Positions 1-7,918 of a DNA stretch of 64,000 nt are shown one piece after another; the first letter of the stretch is position 1; each line of letters begins with the position of its first letter. A program made the translations under genes and the position numbers. Origin of the DNA: Bradyrhizobium sp. KBS0727 (GTDB lineage: Bacteria > Pseudomonadota > Alphaproteobacteria > Rhizobiales > Xanthobacteraceae); the NCBI RefSeq assembly GCF_005937885.2, contig NZ_CP042176.1, forward strand, positions 1,049,501-1,113,500, given 5' to 3'. Under the pieces are notes generated by a model. It made no database searches. It was given only the letters and a program-made list of their open reading frames with translations, and was not told the origin of the DNA.

Positions 1-459
1 GTGATTGCGGTGGCGATCGCGCGCTATATCCAGAATTCCCGGATCGGCCGCGGCCTGCAGGCGCTGCGGGACGACGAACTCGCGGCGGAATGCACCGGTG
101 TGCCGACGCTTAAACTCAAATTGGTCGCCTGCATGATCTCGGGCGCGCTGATCTCCGCGGCCGGCGCGCCGGCGGCGATGTATCTGCAATATGCCGACCC
201 GTCGTCGGCCTTCAATCTCAGTTATTCGGTCTCGGTGCTGGCGATGGCGCTGATCGGCGGCACCGCGCACTGGATCGGCCCGGTGCTCGGGGCGATCCTG
301 CTCGGCACCACGCAGCAGCTTCTGGCCGTCACCATCTCGTCCGAAGTCAACGTGCTGGTGCTCGGCATCATGCTGGTCGTGTTCGTGGTGGCGGCGCCCA
401 AGGGCATTATCGGGCTGCTGCGGCCGCGCTACCGGTTGCGCGCGGGGGGCAGGACATGA
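1..459 (+). CDS. livM: Branched-chain amino-acid-type ABC transporter permease, C-terminal part (LivM family)
   Basis: This is the C-terminal 152 residues of a LivM-type inner-membrane permease, which forms the import channel for a branched-chain amino acid or related solute. The frame is open at the window edge, and LivM proteins usually exceed 300 residues, so the true start lies upstream. The family motif after the cytoplasmic loop is visible (SRIGRGLQALRDDELAAE, residues 13-30), followed by hydrophobic segments near residues 42-63, 75-108 and 115-133. The stop overlaps the downstream ATPase start by 4 bp, so the two are co-translated. The substrate cannot be read from the sequence. Confidence 0.9.
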   Translation: MIAVAIARYIQNSRIGRGLQALRDDELAAECTGVPTLKLKLVACMISGALISAAGAPAAMYLQYADPSSAFNLSYSVSVLAMALIGGTAHWIGPVLGAILLGTTQQLLAVTISSEVNVLVLGIMLVVFVVAAPKGIIGLLRPRYRLRAGGRT

Positions 460-1208
460 CGCAAGGTATCCCGTCAGTCGACGCGCCTCTGCTGCGGATC
501 GGCAGCCTGACCAAGACCTTCGGCGGCTTCACCGCGCTCGACAATATCAGCGTCGATATCAGGAAAGGTGAGCGCTTCGGCCTGATCGGACCGAACGGTT
601 CCGGCAAGACCACGCTGATCAACTGCATTTCCGGCGCGTTGCGTCAAAATGCCGGCAGCGTGATGTTCTGCGGCGAGGACATCACCCAATTGCCGCCGCA
701 CCTGCGCGCGCGCCGTGGCATCGCACGCTCTTTCCAGATTCCGCGGCCGTTCAAGAGCATGACGGTGCTGGAAAACCTCATGGTCGGCCTCGACTTCGCG
801 TCAGCGCCCGGCGCTGCCGCCGCGGCCTTGCCGGAGGAAGAAGTCGCGATGTCGATCCTCGCGCGGATGGGGCTGGCGGCCAAGGCCGGCGCGCCGACCG
901 ATACGCTGAGCCAGGTCGAATTGCGCAAGATGGAGCTTGCGCGCGCCATGGCGATGCGCCCGAAGCTTTTGATTTCCGACGAAGCCATGGCCGGGCTGTC
1001 CCATTCCGAAGTCGACGAGGTGCTGGACCTCCTGATCAGCCTCGGCGACGAGGACATCACCATCATCATGATCGAGCACATCATGCAGGCGGTGATGCGC
1101 TTTTCGAAGCGGATGATGTGCCTCGATGCCGGCAAGATCATCGCCCTCGGCGCGCCGGACGAGGTGATGGCGAACCAGCGGGTGCAGGAGGCCTATCTTG
1201 GCACTTAG
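456..1208 (+). CDS. livG: ABC transporter ATP-binding protein, LivG family
   Basis: One of two cytoplasmic ATPases of the Liv-type importer. The Walker A loop GPNGSGKTT is at residues 45-53, the Walker B region reads KLLISDEAMAGL, and the H-loop His is in MIEHIM. The ABC signature is degenerate: LSQVELRK replaces the usual LSGGQ-like sequence, as in some LivG branches, so this alone does not imply inactivity. The ATG overlaps the end of the permease gene. The length (250 aa) is normal for LivG. It should pair with the LivF-type ATPase that follows; the binding protein and LivH are presumably upstream of the window. Confidence 0.93.
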   Translation: MTQGIPSVDAPLLRIGSLTKTFGGFTALDNISVDIRKGERFGLIGPNGSGKTTLINCISGALRQNAGSVMFCGEDITQLPPHLRARRGIARSFQIPRPFKSMTVLENLMVGLDFASAPGAAAAALPEEEVAMSILARMGLAAKAGAPTDTLSQVELRKMELARAMAMRPKLLISDEAMAGLSHSEVDEVLDLLISLGDEDITIIMIEHIMQAVMRFSKRMMCLDAGKIIALGAPDEVMANQRVQEAYLGT

Positions 1209-1935
1209 CCTCGCCATCGACGGCCTCCACGCCGGCTACGGCGCCGTCAAGGCGCTGCGCGGCGTCACGCTCGACGTCGAGGCCGGCGAGACCGTCGCGC
1301 TGCTCGGCACCAACGGCAACGGCAAGAGCACGTTGATGAAGTGCATCATGGGCCTGATCCGGCCGGAGCGCGGCGGCATATCGCTGACCATCGACGGCGT
1401 GGCGCATGACCTGACCAAACTCTCGACCGAACAGATCGTCGATCTCGGCGTGGCGCTGGTGCCGGAGGGGCGACGGCTGTTTCCCAAGCTGACGGTCACG
1501 GAAAACCTGATGCTCGGGGCCTTCCGCAAGGTCGCCCGCGGCACCATCGACCGGAACATCGCGCTGGCTTTCGAAACTTTTCCGGTATTGAAGGAGCGCG
1601 CCAACCAGCTTGCCGGCACCATGTCCGGCGGGCAGCAGCAGATGCTGGCGATCGCACGCGCGCTGATGTCGTCGCCGCGGCTCTTGCTGATCGACGAGCC
1701 GTCGGTCGGGCTGTCGCCGCTTCTGGTGTCGCAGACCATCGCCAAGATCGGCGAGCTCAAGGCGCGAGTCGGCCTGACGGTGCTGATGGCGGAGCAGAAT
1801 TTCAATCAGGCCATCCGGATTGCCGACCGCGGCTACATCATCGTCCATGGCGAGATCGCGGTCGCGGCCCGGTCGGTCGACGAGTTGAAGGCCAACGACA
1901 TCGTCAAGCGGCTCTATCTCGGCGGCGTCGCCTGA
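1198..1935 (+). CDS. livF: ABC transporter ATP-binding protein, LivF family
   Basis: Second ATPase of the same importer, 245 aa. Walker A is GTNGNGKST (residues 37-45), the signature is MSGGQQQML, and Walker B is RLLLIDEPSVGLSP. The start is a TTG overlapping the livG stop by 11 bp. It was chosen because it gives the normal LivF N-terminus (ALSLAIDGLHAGYG) and because no ATG or GTG gives a full-length protein. The canonical signature here contrasts with the altered one in the LivG partner, giving the heterodimer one canonical and one divergent composite site. This is the last gene of the transporter operon. Confidence 0.93.
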   Translation: MALSLAIDGLHAGYGAVKALRGVTLDVEAGETVALLGTNGNGKSTLMKCIMGLIRPERGGISLTIDGVAHDLTKLSTEQIVDLGVALVPEGRRLFPKLTVTENLMLGAFRKVARGTIDRNIALAFETFPVLKERANQLAGTMSGGQQQMLAIARALMSSPRLLLIDEPSVGLSPLLVSQTIAKIGELKARVGLTVLMAEQNFNQAIRIADRGYIIVHGEIAVAARSVDELKANDIVKRLYLGGVA

Positions 1936-2067
1936 CTGGTATGACCGCAGGATGAATTTGCTGGCGATGATTTGATCGTCTGCCGGTTTTACAGTCTCGC
2001 CTGCCGCTATCGGGTGCGCCATAATCCCTCCATCGCGCGAGTGCGCAGGCGACAAACGAGGGCAGCA

Positions 2068-2808
2068 ATGAAGATCGACGACGTCAGGCGAACCGCTTAT
2101 TCGATGCCGCTGACCAACCCGGCGTTTCCGCCGGCGCCCTATCGCTTCTTCAACCGCGAATATTTCATCATCACCTATCGCACCGATCCGGAGGCGCTGG
2201 CCGCCGTGGTGCCGGAGCCGCTCGAAATCGCCGAGCCGCTGGTCAAATACGAGTTCATCCGCATGCCTGATTCAACCGGCTTCGGCGACTACACCGAAAC
2301 CGGGCAGGTGATCCCGGTGCGCTACAAGGGCGAGGACGGTGGCTACGTTCATTCGATGTACCTGGACGACGAAGCACCGATTGCCGGCGGCCGCGAGCTC
2401 TGGGGCTTTCCGAAGAAACTGGCGTCGCCTAAGATCGCGGTCGAGAGCGACGTGCTGGTCGGCACGCTGCATTACGGCTCGGTGCTCTGCGCCTCCGCCA
2501 CCATGGGCTACAAGCACCGCGAGATCGACCACGACGCGGTGCTGAAGTCGATGAAGGCGCCGAACTTCATGCTGAAGATCATTCCGCATGTCGACGGCAG
2601 CCCGCGGATATGCGAACTGGTGCGCTATTATCTCGAGGACATCGCGCTGAAGGAGGCGTGGACCGGGCCGGGCGCGCTCGGCCTGTTTCCGCACGCGCTG
2701 GCCGACGTCGCGCGGCTGCCGGTGCGCGAAGTGGTTTCAGCCACGCATTTCAAGGCGGACCTGACGCTCGGGTTGGGGACGGTGGATTTCGATTATCTGG
2801 CGAAGTGA
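2068..2808 (+). CDS. adc: Acetoacetate decarboxylase family protein
   Basis: Predicted cytoplasmic decarboxylase of acetoacetate (to acetone and CO2) or a related beta-keto or aldehyde substrate. The 246-residue length matches clostridial Adc (about 244). The Schiff-base lysine region [12 protein letters not shown] is present, with Lys116/Lys117 where the clostridial enzyme has Lys115/Lys116. The N-terminal [12 protein letters not shown] segment and the glycine-rich GGRE before the lysines also fit. The ATG at 2068 follows a purine-rich GAGGGCAGCA. An upstream in-frame extension to 1972 is possible but lacks family similarity. It lies 132 bp after livF on the same strand, so co-transcription is possible but unproven. 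Some Adc-like proteins have other activities, so the substrate is inferred. Confidence 0.88.
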   Translation: MKIDDVRRTAYSMPLTNPAFPPAPYRFFNREYFIITYRTDPEALAAVVPEPLEIAEPLVKYEFIRMPDSTGFGDYTETGQVIPVRYKGEDGGYVHSMYLDDEAPIAGGRELWGFPKKLASPKIAVESDVLVGTLHYGSVLCASATMGYKHREIDHDAVLKSMKAPNFMLKIIPHVDGSPRICELVRYYLEDIALKEAWTGPGALGLFPHALADVARLPVREVVSATHFKADLTLGLGTVDFDYLAK

Positions 2809-2813
2809 CAGCA

Positions 2814-2915
2814 GTCATTCCGGGGCGATGCGAAGCATCGAACCCGGAATCTCGAGATTCCCCGGGGTGCAATTGCACCCCTGAGGTCTGGTCCTGCGGA
2901 CCATCCCGGAATGAC
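2814..2915. repeat. Dispersed palindromic element, family A copy 1 (long form)
   Basis: Imperfect inverted repeat beginning GTCATTCCGGGG and ending CCCGGAATGAC, with four internal hairpins: GATGC-GAA-GCATC, GGAATCTCGAGATTCC, GGGGTGCAATTGCACCCC (2864-2881) and TGGTCC-TGC-GGACCA. The third stem differs in both arms from the same stem in copies at 56734-56751 and 59272-59374. It lies between adc and a minus-strand lipoprotein gene, where it could act as a bidirectional terminator. Confidence 0.9.
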
Positions 2916-2926
2916 AACCAACCCCC

Positions 2927-3142
2927 TCAGTGCGCGCCCTTCAGCGTGCAGGAGGTGGAGCAGGTCGTGGTCACGCCGCGCTCGCAGGCGATGCAGACCG
3001 CGACGCACTGCTTCATGTCCTTGGGATTGTAGGCGCTGTAAAGCTGCCTGGTGCAGCTTTCGATCGAGCCGGTGACGTCGTTGTCGGGGGTGCAGGCCGC
3101 CAATGCGGCTGCGCACAGCACGATTGCGATGATGGCGCGCAT
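2927..3142 (-). CDS. Small cysteine-rich lipoprotein
   Basis: A 71-residue protein with a lipoprotein signal peptide (MRAIIAIVLCAAALAAC; lipobox LAAC with Cys17 as the predicted lipidated residue). The mature part is about 55 residues and holds six further cysteines, including CVAVCIAC and CSTSC. This suggests disulfide bonds or metal binding in the periplasm. The ATG at 3142 was chosen over an upstream in-frame start because it begins a textbook signal peptide and follows GGAGCGAG. I do not recognise the family and infer no function. The composition suggests a small envelope protein rather than an enzyme. Confidence 0.75.
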   Translation of the reverse strand: MRAIIAIVLCAAALAACTPDNDVTGSIESCTRQLYSAYNPKDMKQCVAVCIACERGVTTTCSTSCTLKGAH

Positions 3143-3344
3143 GTTGCTCGCTCCGCTGAGGGAGCCGTCGCTCAAATGGAGCTGCGGCGACGGGCCTTGG
3201 CCCCCGCAAGAAATTCACCCCTCAGGATGGCGCGAACAGATTAAGCGACCGTTACGGCAGAATGCGCGGCGGGATCGGTAGTTCCACGCGGCCGATTGGC
3301 AGTCCCGGATGTGCGGCGCACACCCGGGATGATCTTCGGGTTCC

Positions 3345-4799
3345 CTAACGCACCAGCACGTTGCGGAACTGCCAGGGATCGGATGTATCGATGTCTTCCG
3401 GGAACAGGCCGGGCCGGTCCGATAGCGGCGTCCAGTCGGTGTAGTAGCCCTTCACCGGGCCGAGATACGGCATCTGGATTTCCAGCAGACGATCGAAATC
3501 CATCTCGTCGGCTTCGACGATGCCTTCGTTCGGGTTTTCCAGTGCCCACACCATGCCGCCGAGCACGGCGGAGGTCACCTGCAGGCCGGTGGCGTTCTGA
3601 TAGGGTGCGAGTTTGCGGGTCTCTTCGATGGAGAGCTGCGAGCCGTACCAGTAGGCATTGTTGTCATGGCCGAACAGCAGCACGCCGAGTTCGTCGATAC
3701 CGTCGACGATTTCGTCCTCATCGAGGATGTGGTGCTTTTCCTGCATCTTCGCTGCGCGGCCGAACATTTCATGCAGCGACAGCACGGCATCGTCAGCCGG
3801 ATGATAGGCATAGTGGCAAGTCGGCCGATAGATCGTCGTGCCCGATGCGTCACGCACCGTGAAGTAATCGGAGATCGAGATCGACTCGTTGTGGGTGACG
3901 AGGAAGCCATACTGCGCGCCGCGGGTCGGGCACCAGGTGCGCACGCGCGTGTTGGCGCCGGGCTGCATTAGATAGATGGCTGCGCCGCAGCCAGCCTCGT
4001 GGGTATGCGCATTCTCGGGCATCCATTTTTCATGGGTGCCCCAACCGAGTTCGGACGGCTGCACGCCTTCCGACAGGAAACCTTCCACCGACCAGGTGTT
4101 GACGAATACGTCCGGCTCTTTCGGCGACTTGGAGCGCTGGGTGTCGCGTTCGGCGATGTGGATGCCCTTGATGCCAGCCTGCCGCATCAAGTCCGCCCAT
4201 TCGGCTTTGGTCTTCGGCTTGGGGGCATTGAGCTTCAGATCAGCGGCGACATTGAGTAGCGCCTGCTTGACGAAAAAGGAGACCATGCCGGGATTGGCGC
4301 CACAGCAGGAGACGGCCGTCGTCGAGCCCGCGGGGCGCGCCTTCTTGGCGGCCAGCGTCACTTCGCGAAGGGCGTAGTTGGAGCGCGCTTCCGGGCCCTT
4401 CGAAGCATCGAAATAGAAGCCGAGCCAGGGCTCGTTGACGGTGTCGATATAAAGAACGCCAAGTTCGTTGCAGAGCTCCATGATGTCGGTAGAACCGGTA
4501 TCGACCGAGAGATTGACGCAAAAACCCTGGCCGCCGCCTTCAGTGAGCAACGGGGTAAGCAAGTCGCGATAATTGTCCTTGGTCAGGCCCTGCTGGATGA
4601 ATCTGACATTGTGCCTCTCGCAATGTGCCTTGCGGCCCTCGTCCTTGGGATCGATCACGGTGATGCGCGACTTGTCGTAATCGAGATGCCGCTCGATCAT
4701 CGGCAATGTGCCTTTGCCGATGGAGCCGAAGCCGATCATGACAATGGGGCCGGTAATTTTCGCGTAGATCTGCGATGTGGGGGAAGGGGACATTGGCAT
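3345..4799 (-). CDS. hss: Homospermidine synthase
   Basis: NAD-dependent enzyme joining putrescine units (or putrescine and spermidine) into sym-homospermidine, the typical polyamine of many rhizobia. The 484-residue length fits the bacterial family (about 477). An N-terminal Rossmann motif (MIGFGSIGKG, about residues 21-30) is followed by conserved VNLSVDTGS and CCGANPGMVSFF segments and a family-like C-terminus (YWYGSQLS, PYLGPVKGYY). The ATG at 4799 follows GGAGTCCA; two further in-frame Met codons allow slight trimming. It is the last gene of the minus-strand run that begins with ornithine decarboxylase, the source of its substrate putrescine, with GNAT, RidA and Rnk between. Confidence 0.95.
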   Translation of the reverse strand: MPMSPSPTSQIYAKITGPIVMIGFGSIGKGTLPMIERHLDYDKSRITVIDPKDEGRKAHCERHNVRFIQQGLTKDNYRDLLTPLLTEGGGQGFCVNLSVDTGSTDIMELCNELGVLYIDTVNEPWLGFYFDASKGPEARSNYALREVTLAAKKARPAGSTTAVSCCGANPGMVSFFVKQALLNVAADLKLNAPKPKTKAEWADLMRQAGIKGIHIAERDTQRSKSPKEPDVFVNTWSVEGFLSEGVQPSELGWGTHEKWMPENAHTHEAGCGAAIYLMQPGANTRVRTWCPTRGAQYGFLVTHNESISISDYFTVRDASGTTIYRPTCHYAYHPADDAVLSLHEMFGRAAKMQEKHHILDEDEIVDGIDELGVLLFGHDNNAYWYGSQLSIEETRKLAPYQNATGLQVTSAVLGGMVWALENPNEGIVEADEMDFDRLLEIQMPYLGPVKGYYTDWTPLSDRPGLFPEDIDTSDPWQFRNVLVR

Positions 4800-4896
4800 T
4801 GGACTCCGGGAGAGAAGGCGAGCGCGCAAAAAGGCGCGTTCAGGGAAGGCAAGGTTGCAGTGGCTGGGGTGATCGTTGCCGATCGGTGTCAGGCGG

Positions 4897-5301
4897 TCAA
4901 TTGGGTCCGCGAACGTCCAGGACGGTGAGCGATCGCTGTTCGCCCGACGGCGTTTCGAAGCTGATGGCCTGTCCGGCCGACAGCCCGATCAGCGCGGCGC
5001 CGATCGGGGTCAGAACCGAGACGCGGCCGGCGTCGATGTCAGCCGCGTTCGGATAGACCAGCGTGACCTGCTTCTGCAAGCCCGTCGCGTCGTCGCGGAA
5101 GGTCACTTCGGATTCCATCCCGACGATTCCCGGGAGCGGCGCCGTATCGGGAACGACCGTCGCGCGTTCGATTTCCCGGGCGAGGAATTCGGCCGTGGCC
5201 GAAAAGGTCTCGGCGGAAGCGTCGGCGAGATGGCCGAGCCGTTCGCGCTCCGCCTGTCGGATCTTGATGGGAGGAAGCTGTGTGCGAGGCAAATGGGGCA
5301 T
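4897..5301 (-). CDS. rnk: Rnk-like regulator of nucleoside diphosphate kinase (GreA/B C-terminal fold)
   Basis: A 134-residue cytoplasmic protein matching Rnk in length and in the two blocks LVYPNAADID and RVSVLTPIGAALIGLSAGQAI (about residues 81-113). These form the FKBP-like domain shared with GreA/GreB, and the short N-terminal helical part fits Rnk. Rnk proteins bind RNA polymerase and affect nucleoside diphosphate kinase levels. It lies 98 bp upstream of hss and may be co-transcribed with it. A terminator at 5400-5432 separates it from ridA, and a perfect 17-bp palindrome sits 26 bp before its ATG, so it probably has its own promoter. No clear Shine-Dalgarno sequence is visible. Confidence 0.85.
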   Translation of the reverse strand: MPHLPRTQLPPIKIRQAERERLGHLADASAETFSATAEFLAREIERATVVPDTAPLPGIVGMESEVTFRDDATGLQKQVTLVYPNAADIDAGRVSVLTPIGAALIGLSAGQAISFETPSGEQRSLTVLDVRGPN

Positions 5302-5326
5302 GGTTTTTCACGGTTATTCGGACGCG

Positions 5327-5343
5327 TCATGCCGACGGCATGA
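5327..5343. promoter_or_regulatory. 17-bp palindrome upstream of rnk (candidate operator)
   Basis: TCATGCCG-A-CGGCATGA is a perfect inverted repeat with 8-bp arms and a 1-bp centre. The short centre suggests a protein-binding site rather than an RNA hairpin. It lies 26 bp before the rnk start codon in the only likely promoter region for rnk-hss. The cognate regulator is unknown. Confidence 0.45.
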
Positions 5344-5399
5344 AGCGATCAATACTGGACAGGTGTGACGTTGCGGTGAGTTTAAATCGCAGGCAATCG

Positions 5400-5432
5400 A
5401 AAACCCGGACGGGGCAAAGCTCTCCGTCCGGG
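5400..5432 (-). terminator. Rho-independent terminator after ridA
   Basis: Read on the minus strand: CCCGGACGG, an 11-nt loop, CCGTCCGGG, then TTTT. The 9-bp GC-rich stem is perfect. It lies about 150 bp downstream of the ridA stop and ends that transcript before rnk. Confidence 0.7.
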
Positions 5433-5582
5433 CTACCTTCCTGCGAGAAGGTGACCGGCGCGCAGCAACAATCGTTTGCTATGCAGGCTCATCATGATGT
5501 CCTGAACCTAGGTGCGTTGCCGGCAAAGTCAACCGGCGAGGCGATGTGGTATTCGGTCGCGTAACCAGCCGACCGGCGGATT

Positions 5583-5969
5583 TCAGGCGCGGCGCTTGGC
5601 CGTGACTTCGATTTCAACTTTCATCTCCGGCTTCAGGAGAGCTGCGACGACCAGCAGCGTCGCGGCCGGCCGGATGTCGCCGAGGACCTCGCCGCAGACG
5701 GCGAAGTGGGCGTCCGCATCCGCAGCATCGGTGAGGTAGTAGGTGGCGCGGACGATGTCGGCCATCGCGAAGCCGCCCTCTTTCAGCGCGGCCTCGATGG
5801 TCTTGAAGCAGTTGCGTGACTGGCTGGTGACATCCGCCGGCATGGTCATGGTCGCATAGTCGTAGCCGGTGGTGCCGGCGACAAAGGCGAAATCGCCGTC
5901 GATCACGGCGCGGCTGTAGCCGGCGGTCTTTTCAAACGGCGAGCCAGTGGAAATCAGACGTCGGGGCAT
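5583..5969 (-). CDS. RidA/YjgF/YER057c/UK114 family protein
   Basis: A 128-residue Rid-family protein; the family typically hydrolyses reactive enamine/imine intermediates. Family features include AGYSRAVIDGDFAFVAGTTG (residues 16-35), the central NCFKTIEAALKEGGF block and the C-terminal IRPAATLLVVAALLKPEMKV segment containing the active-site Arg and conserved Pro. The subfamily is uncertain; the GTTGYD signature suggests it is not archetypal RidA. It lies between GNAT and rnk on the same strand as ornithine decarboxylase. A terminator follows at 5400-5432. Confidence 0.9.
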   Translation of the reverse strand: MPRRLISTGSPFEKTAGYSRAVIDGDFAFVAGTTGYDYATMTMPADVTSQSRNCFKTIEAALKEGGFAMADIVRATYYLTDAADADAHFAVCGEVLGDIRPAATLLVVAALLKPEMKVEIEVTAKRRA

Positions 5970-6051
5970 CGGGACCTCGATCCGGGGAATGATCCGAAAA
6001 AGCGGGTTTCGCGCGGTTTAGGGGCTTTTCCCCTGATCGCGCAACCCCGCT

Positions 6052-6654
6052 TCAGGCCGCGTGCGGCACCGGCAGCAGCGCCTTGCGGGCGCGAGCTGAC
6101 CGGGCTTTAAGCGCCGGCTTGCCGGTCGCGGTGATCATGCCCCAGGCGCCGTCGAGCGCGCCCTCGCGCAGTTCAAGGCCGAGCAGCCGGTCGCGCTCGA
6201 ACGGGCCGGGCAGCAAAAGCTCTCCGGTCTTCGCGCCCGAGAAGCCGAAGCGGGCGTAGTAGGGTGCATCACCGAGCAGAATGACCGCGCGATGGCCACG
6301 CGCCTTCGCCGCCGCGAGCGCGTGGTCCATCAGCGCAGCCCCAGCACCGAACTTGCGGGAGGATGCCTCTACCGCGAGCGGGCCGAGCATGAGCGCCGGC
6401 TTGCCGCCGACGCTGACGTGCCACAACCGCACGGTGCCCACCAGGCGGCCTCGCACCAACGCCGATAAGGCAAGGCCTTCGGCGGGCGCACGTCCGTCAC
6501 GCAGGCGCTGGCAGGTGCGGTTAAGGCGATTCTCGCCAAAGCAGGCATCCAGCAGCGCTTCACGCGCAACGACGTCCGATGCCCGTTCCGCACGGATCGC
6601 GAACGGAGCGGCATCGGAGGTGAGGGCGATGGTGGTCTTCCGCAAAGCAGTCAT
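6052..6654 (-). CDS. GNAT family N-acetyltransferase
   Basis: A 200-residue acyl-CoA-dependent N-acetyltransferase of the YhbS-like type. Visible are the strand-4 and acetyl-CoA loop region (LMLGPLAVEASSRKFGAGAALM, about residues 88-109) and the following strand AVILLGDAPYYARFGF, whose YYARFGF is typical of this subgroup. It lies between ornithine decarboxylase and ridA on the same strand. Polyamine N-acetylation is possible given the neighbours, but the sequence does not identify the substrate. The C-terminal tail is rich in Ala, Arg and Lys. Confidence 0.88.
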   Translation of the reverse strand: MTALRKTTIALTSDAAPFAIRAERASDVVAREALLDACFGENRLNRTCQRLRDGRAPAEGLALSALVRGRLVGTVRLWHVSVGGKPALMLGPLAVEASSRKFGAGAALMDHALAAAKARGHRAVILLGDAPYYARFGFSGAKTGELLLPGPFERDRLLGLELREGALDGAWGMITATGKPALKARSARARKALLPVPHAA

Positions 6655-6775
6655 GGCACGTCAGTCCCCACTCCCACGGCCGGTCCGGCCGCGGAGCGTT
6701 GTCGAAAATTCGCAAACGAAGGGAGTGGGAGCCGGCGCACCGGCTCCCGTTATTCGAACCTCACGAAGAGGCTGT

Positions 6776-7918
6776 TCAGATGTGGTAGGTCCGCAGCGGC
6801 GGGATGCCGTTGAACGCCACCGACGAGTAGGTCGAGGTATAGGCCCCGGTGCCTTCGATCAGCAGCTTGTCGCCGATCTCGAGCGTCACCGGGAGCGGAT
6901 ACGGCATCTTCTCGTACAGCACGTCGGCGCTATCGCAGGTCGGGCCTGCGAGCACGCACGGCGTCATCTCCGCGCCGTCATGCGGCGTGCGGATGGCGTA
7001 ACGGATCGACTCGTCCATCGTCTCGGCGAGGCCGCCGAACTTGCCGATGTCGAGATACACCCAGCGCACCTCGTCCTCGTCGCTCTTCCTGGAGATCAGG
7101 ACGACTTCGGTCTCGATGATGCCGGCATTGCCGACCATGCCGCGTCCCGGTTCGATGATGGTTTCCGGGATCTGGTTGCCGAAATGCTTGCGCAGCGCAC
7201 GGAAGATCGACCGGCCGTATTGCACGACCGGAGGAACGTCCTTGAGGTACTTGGTCGGGAATCCGCCGCCCATGTTGACCATGGACAGGTTGATTCCGCG
7301 CTCCGCGCAGTCACGGAACACCGTCGAGGCCATCGACAGCGCACGGTCCCACGCCTTCACCTTGCGCTGCTGCGAGCCGACGTGGAACGAGATCCCGCAC
7401 GGCTCCAGGCCCAGGCGCTTGGCGAGGTCGAGCACCTCGACCGCCATCTCCGGATCGCAACCGAACTTGCGCGACAGCGGCCATTCGGCGCCTGCGCAAT
7501 CATAGAGAATGCGGCAGAACACCTTGGCGCCGGGGGCGGCACGGGCGATCTTTTCGACTTCGGCGGCGCAGTCGACCGCGAACAGGCGAATGCCGAGCGC
7601 GAAGGCGCGCGCGATGTCGCGCTCCTTCTTGATCGTATTGCCATAGGAGATGCGGTCCGGCGTCGCACCTGCGGCCAGCGCCATTTCGATTTCGGCAACC
7701 GTCGCGGTGTCGAAGCACGAGCCCATCGAGGCCAGGAGCGACAGCACTTCCGGCGACGGATTTGCCTTCACCGCGTAGAACACGCGGCTGTCCGGCAAGG
7801 CCTTCGAGAAGGTCTGGTAGTTGTCGCGCACGACTTCGAGGTCGACCACGAGGCACGGCTCGGTGTCCTGGCCCTCGCTGCGGCGGTTGCGCAGGAATTC
7901 CTGAATACGTTCGGTCAT
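6776..7918 (-). CDS. odc: Ornithine/lysine decarboxylase, PLP fold type III
   Basis: Pyridoxal-phosphate enzyme expected to convert ornithine to putrescine in the cytoplasm, supplying the downstream homospermidine synthase. At 380 residues it is a eukaryotic-like (alanine racemase-fold) decarboxylase, not the large biodegradative type. The PLP lysine is Lys51 in FYAVKANP; the phosphate-binding GGGF is at 217-220, EPGRG at 256-260, HVGS at 179-182, and the catalytic Cys is Cys328 in GPTCDS. This combination is typical of bacterial ornithine or ornithine/lysine decarboxylases; lysine activity cannot be excluded. The ATG at 7918 follows GGGAGAGTGCT. A long, hairpin-rich untranslated region precedes it and suggests RNA-level control. 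Confidence 0.93.
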   Translation of the reverse strand: MTERIQEFLRNRRSEGQDTEPCLVVDLEVVRDNYQTFSKALPDSRVFYAVKANPSPEVLSLLASMGSCFDTATVAEIEMALAAGATPDRISYGNTIKKERDIARAFALGIRLFAVDCAAEVEKIARAAPGAKVFCRILYDCAGAEWPLSRKFGCDPEMAVEVLDLAKRLGLEPCGISFHVGSQQRKVKAWDRALSMASTVFRDCAERGINLSMVNMGGGFPTKYLKDVPPVVQYGRSIFRALRKHFGNQIPETIIEPGRGMVGNAGIIETEVVLISRKSDEDEVRWVYLDIGKFGGLAETMDESIRYAIRTPHDGAEMTPCVLAGPTCDSADVLYEKMPYPLPVTLEIGDKLLIEGTGAYTSTYSSVAFNGIPPLRTYHI

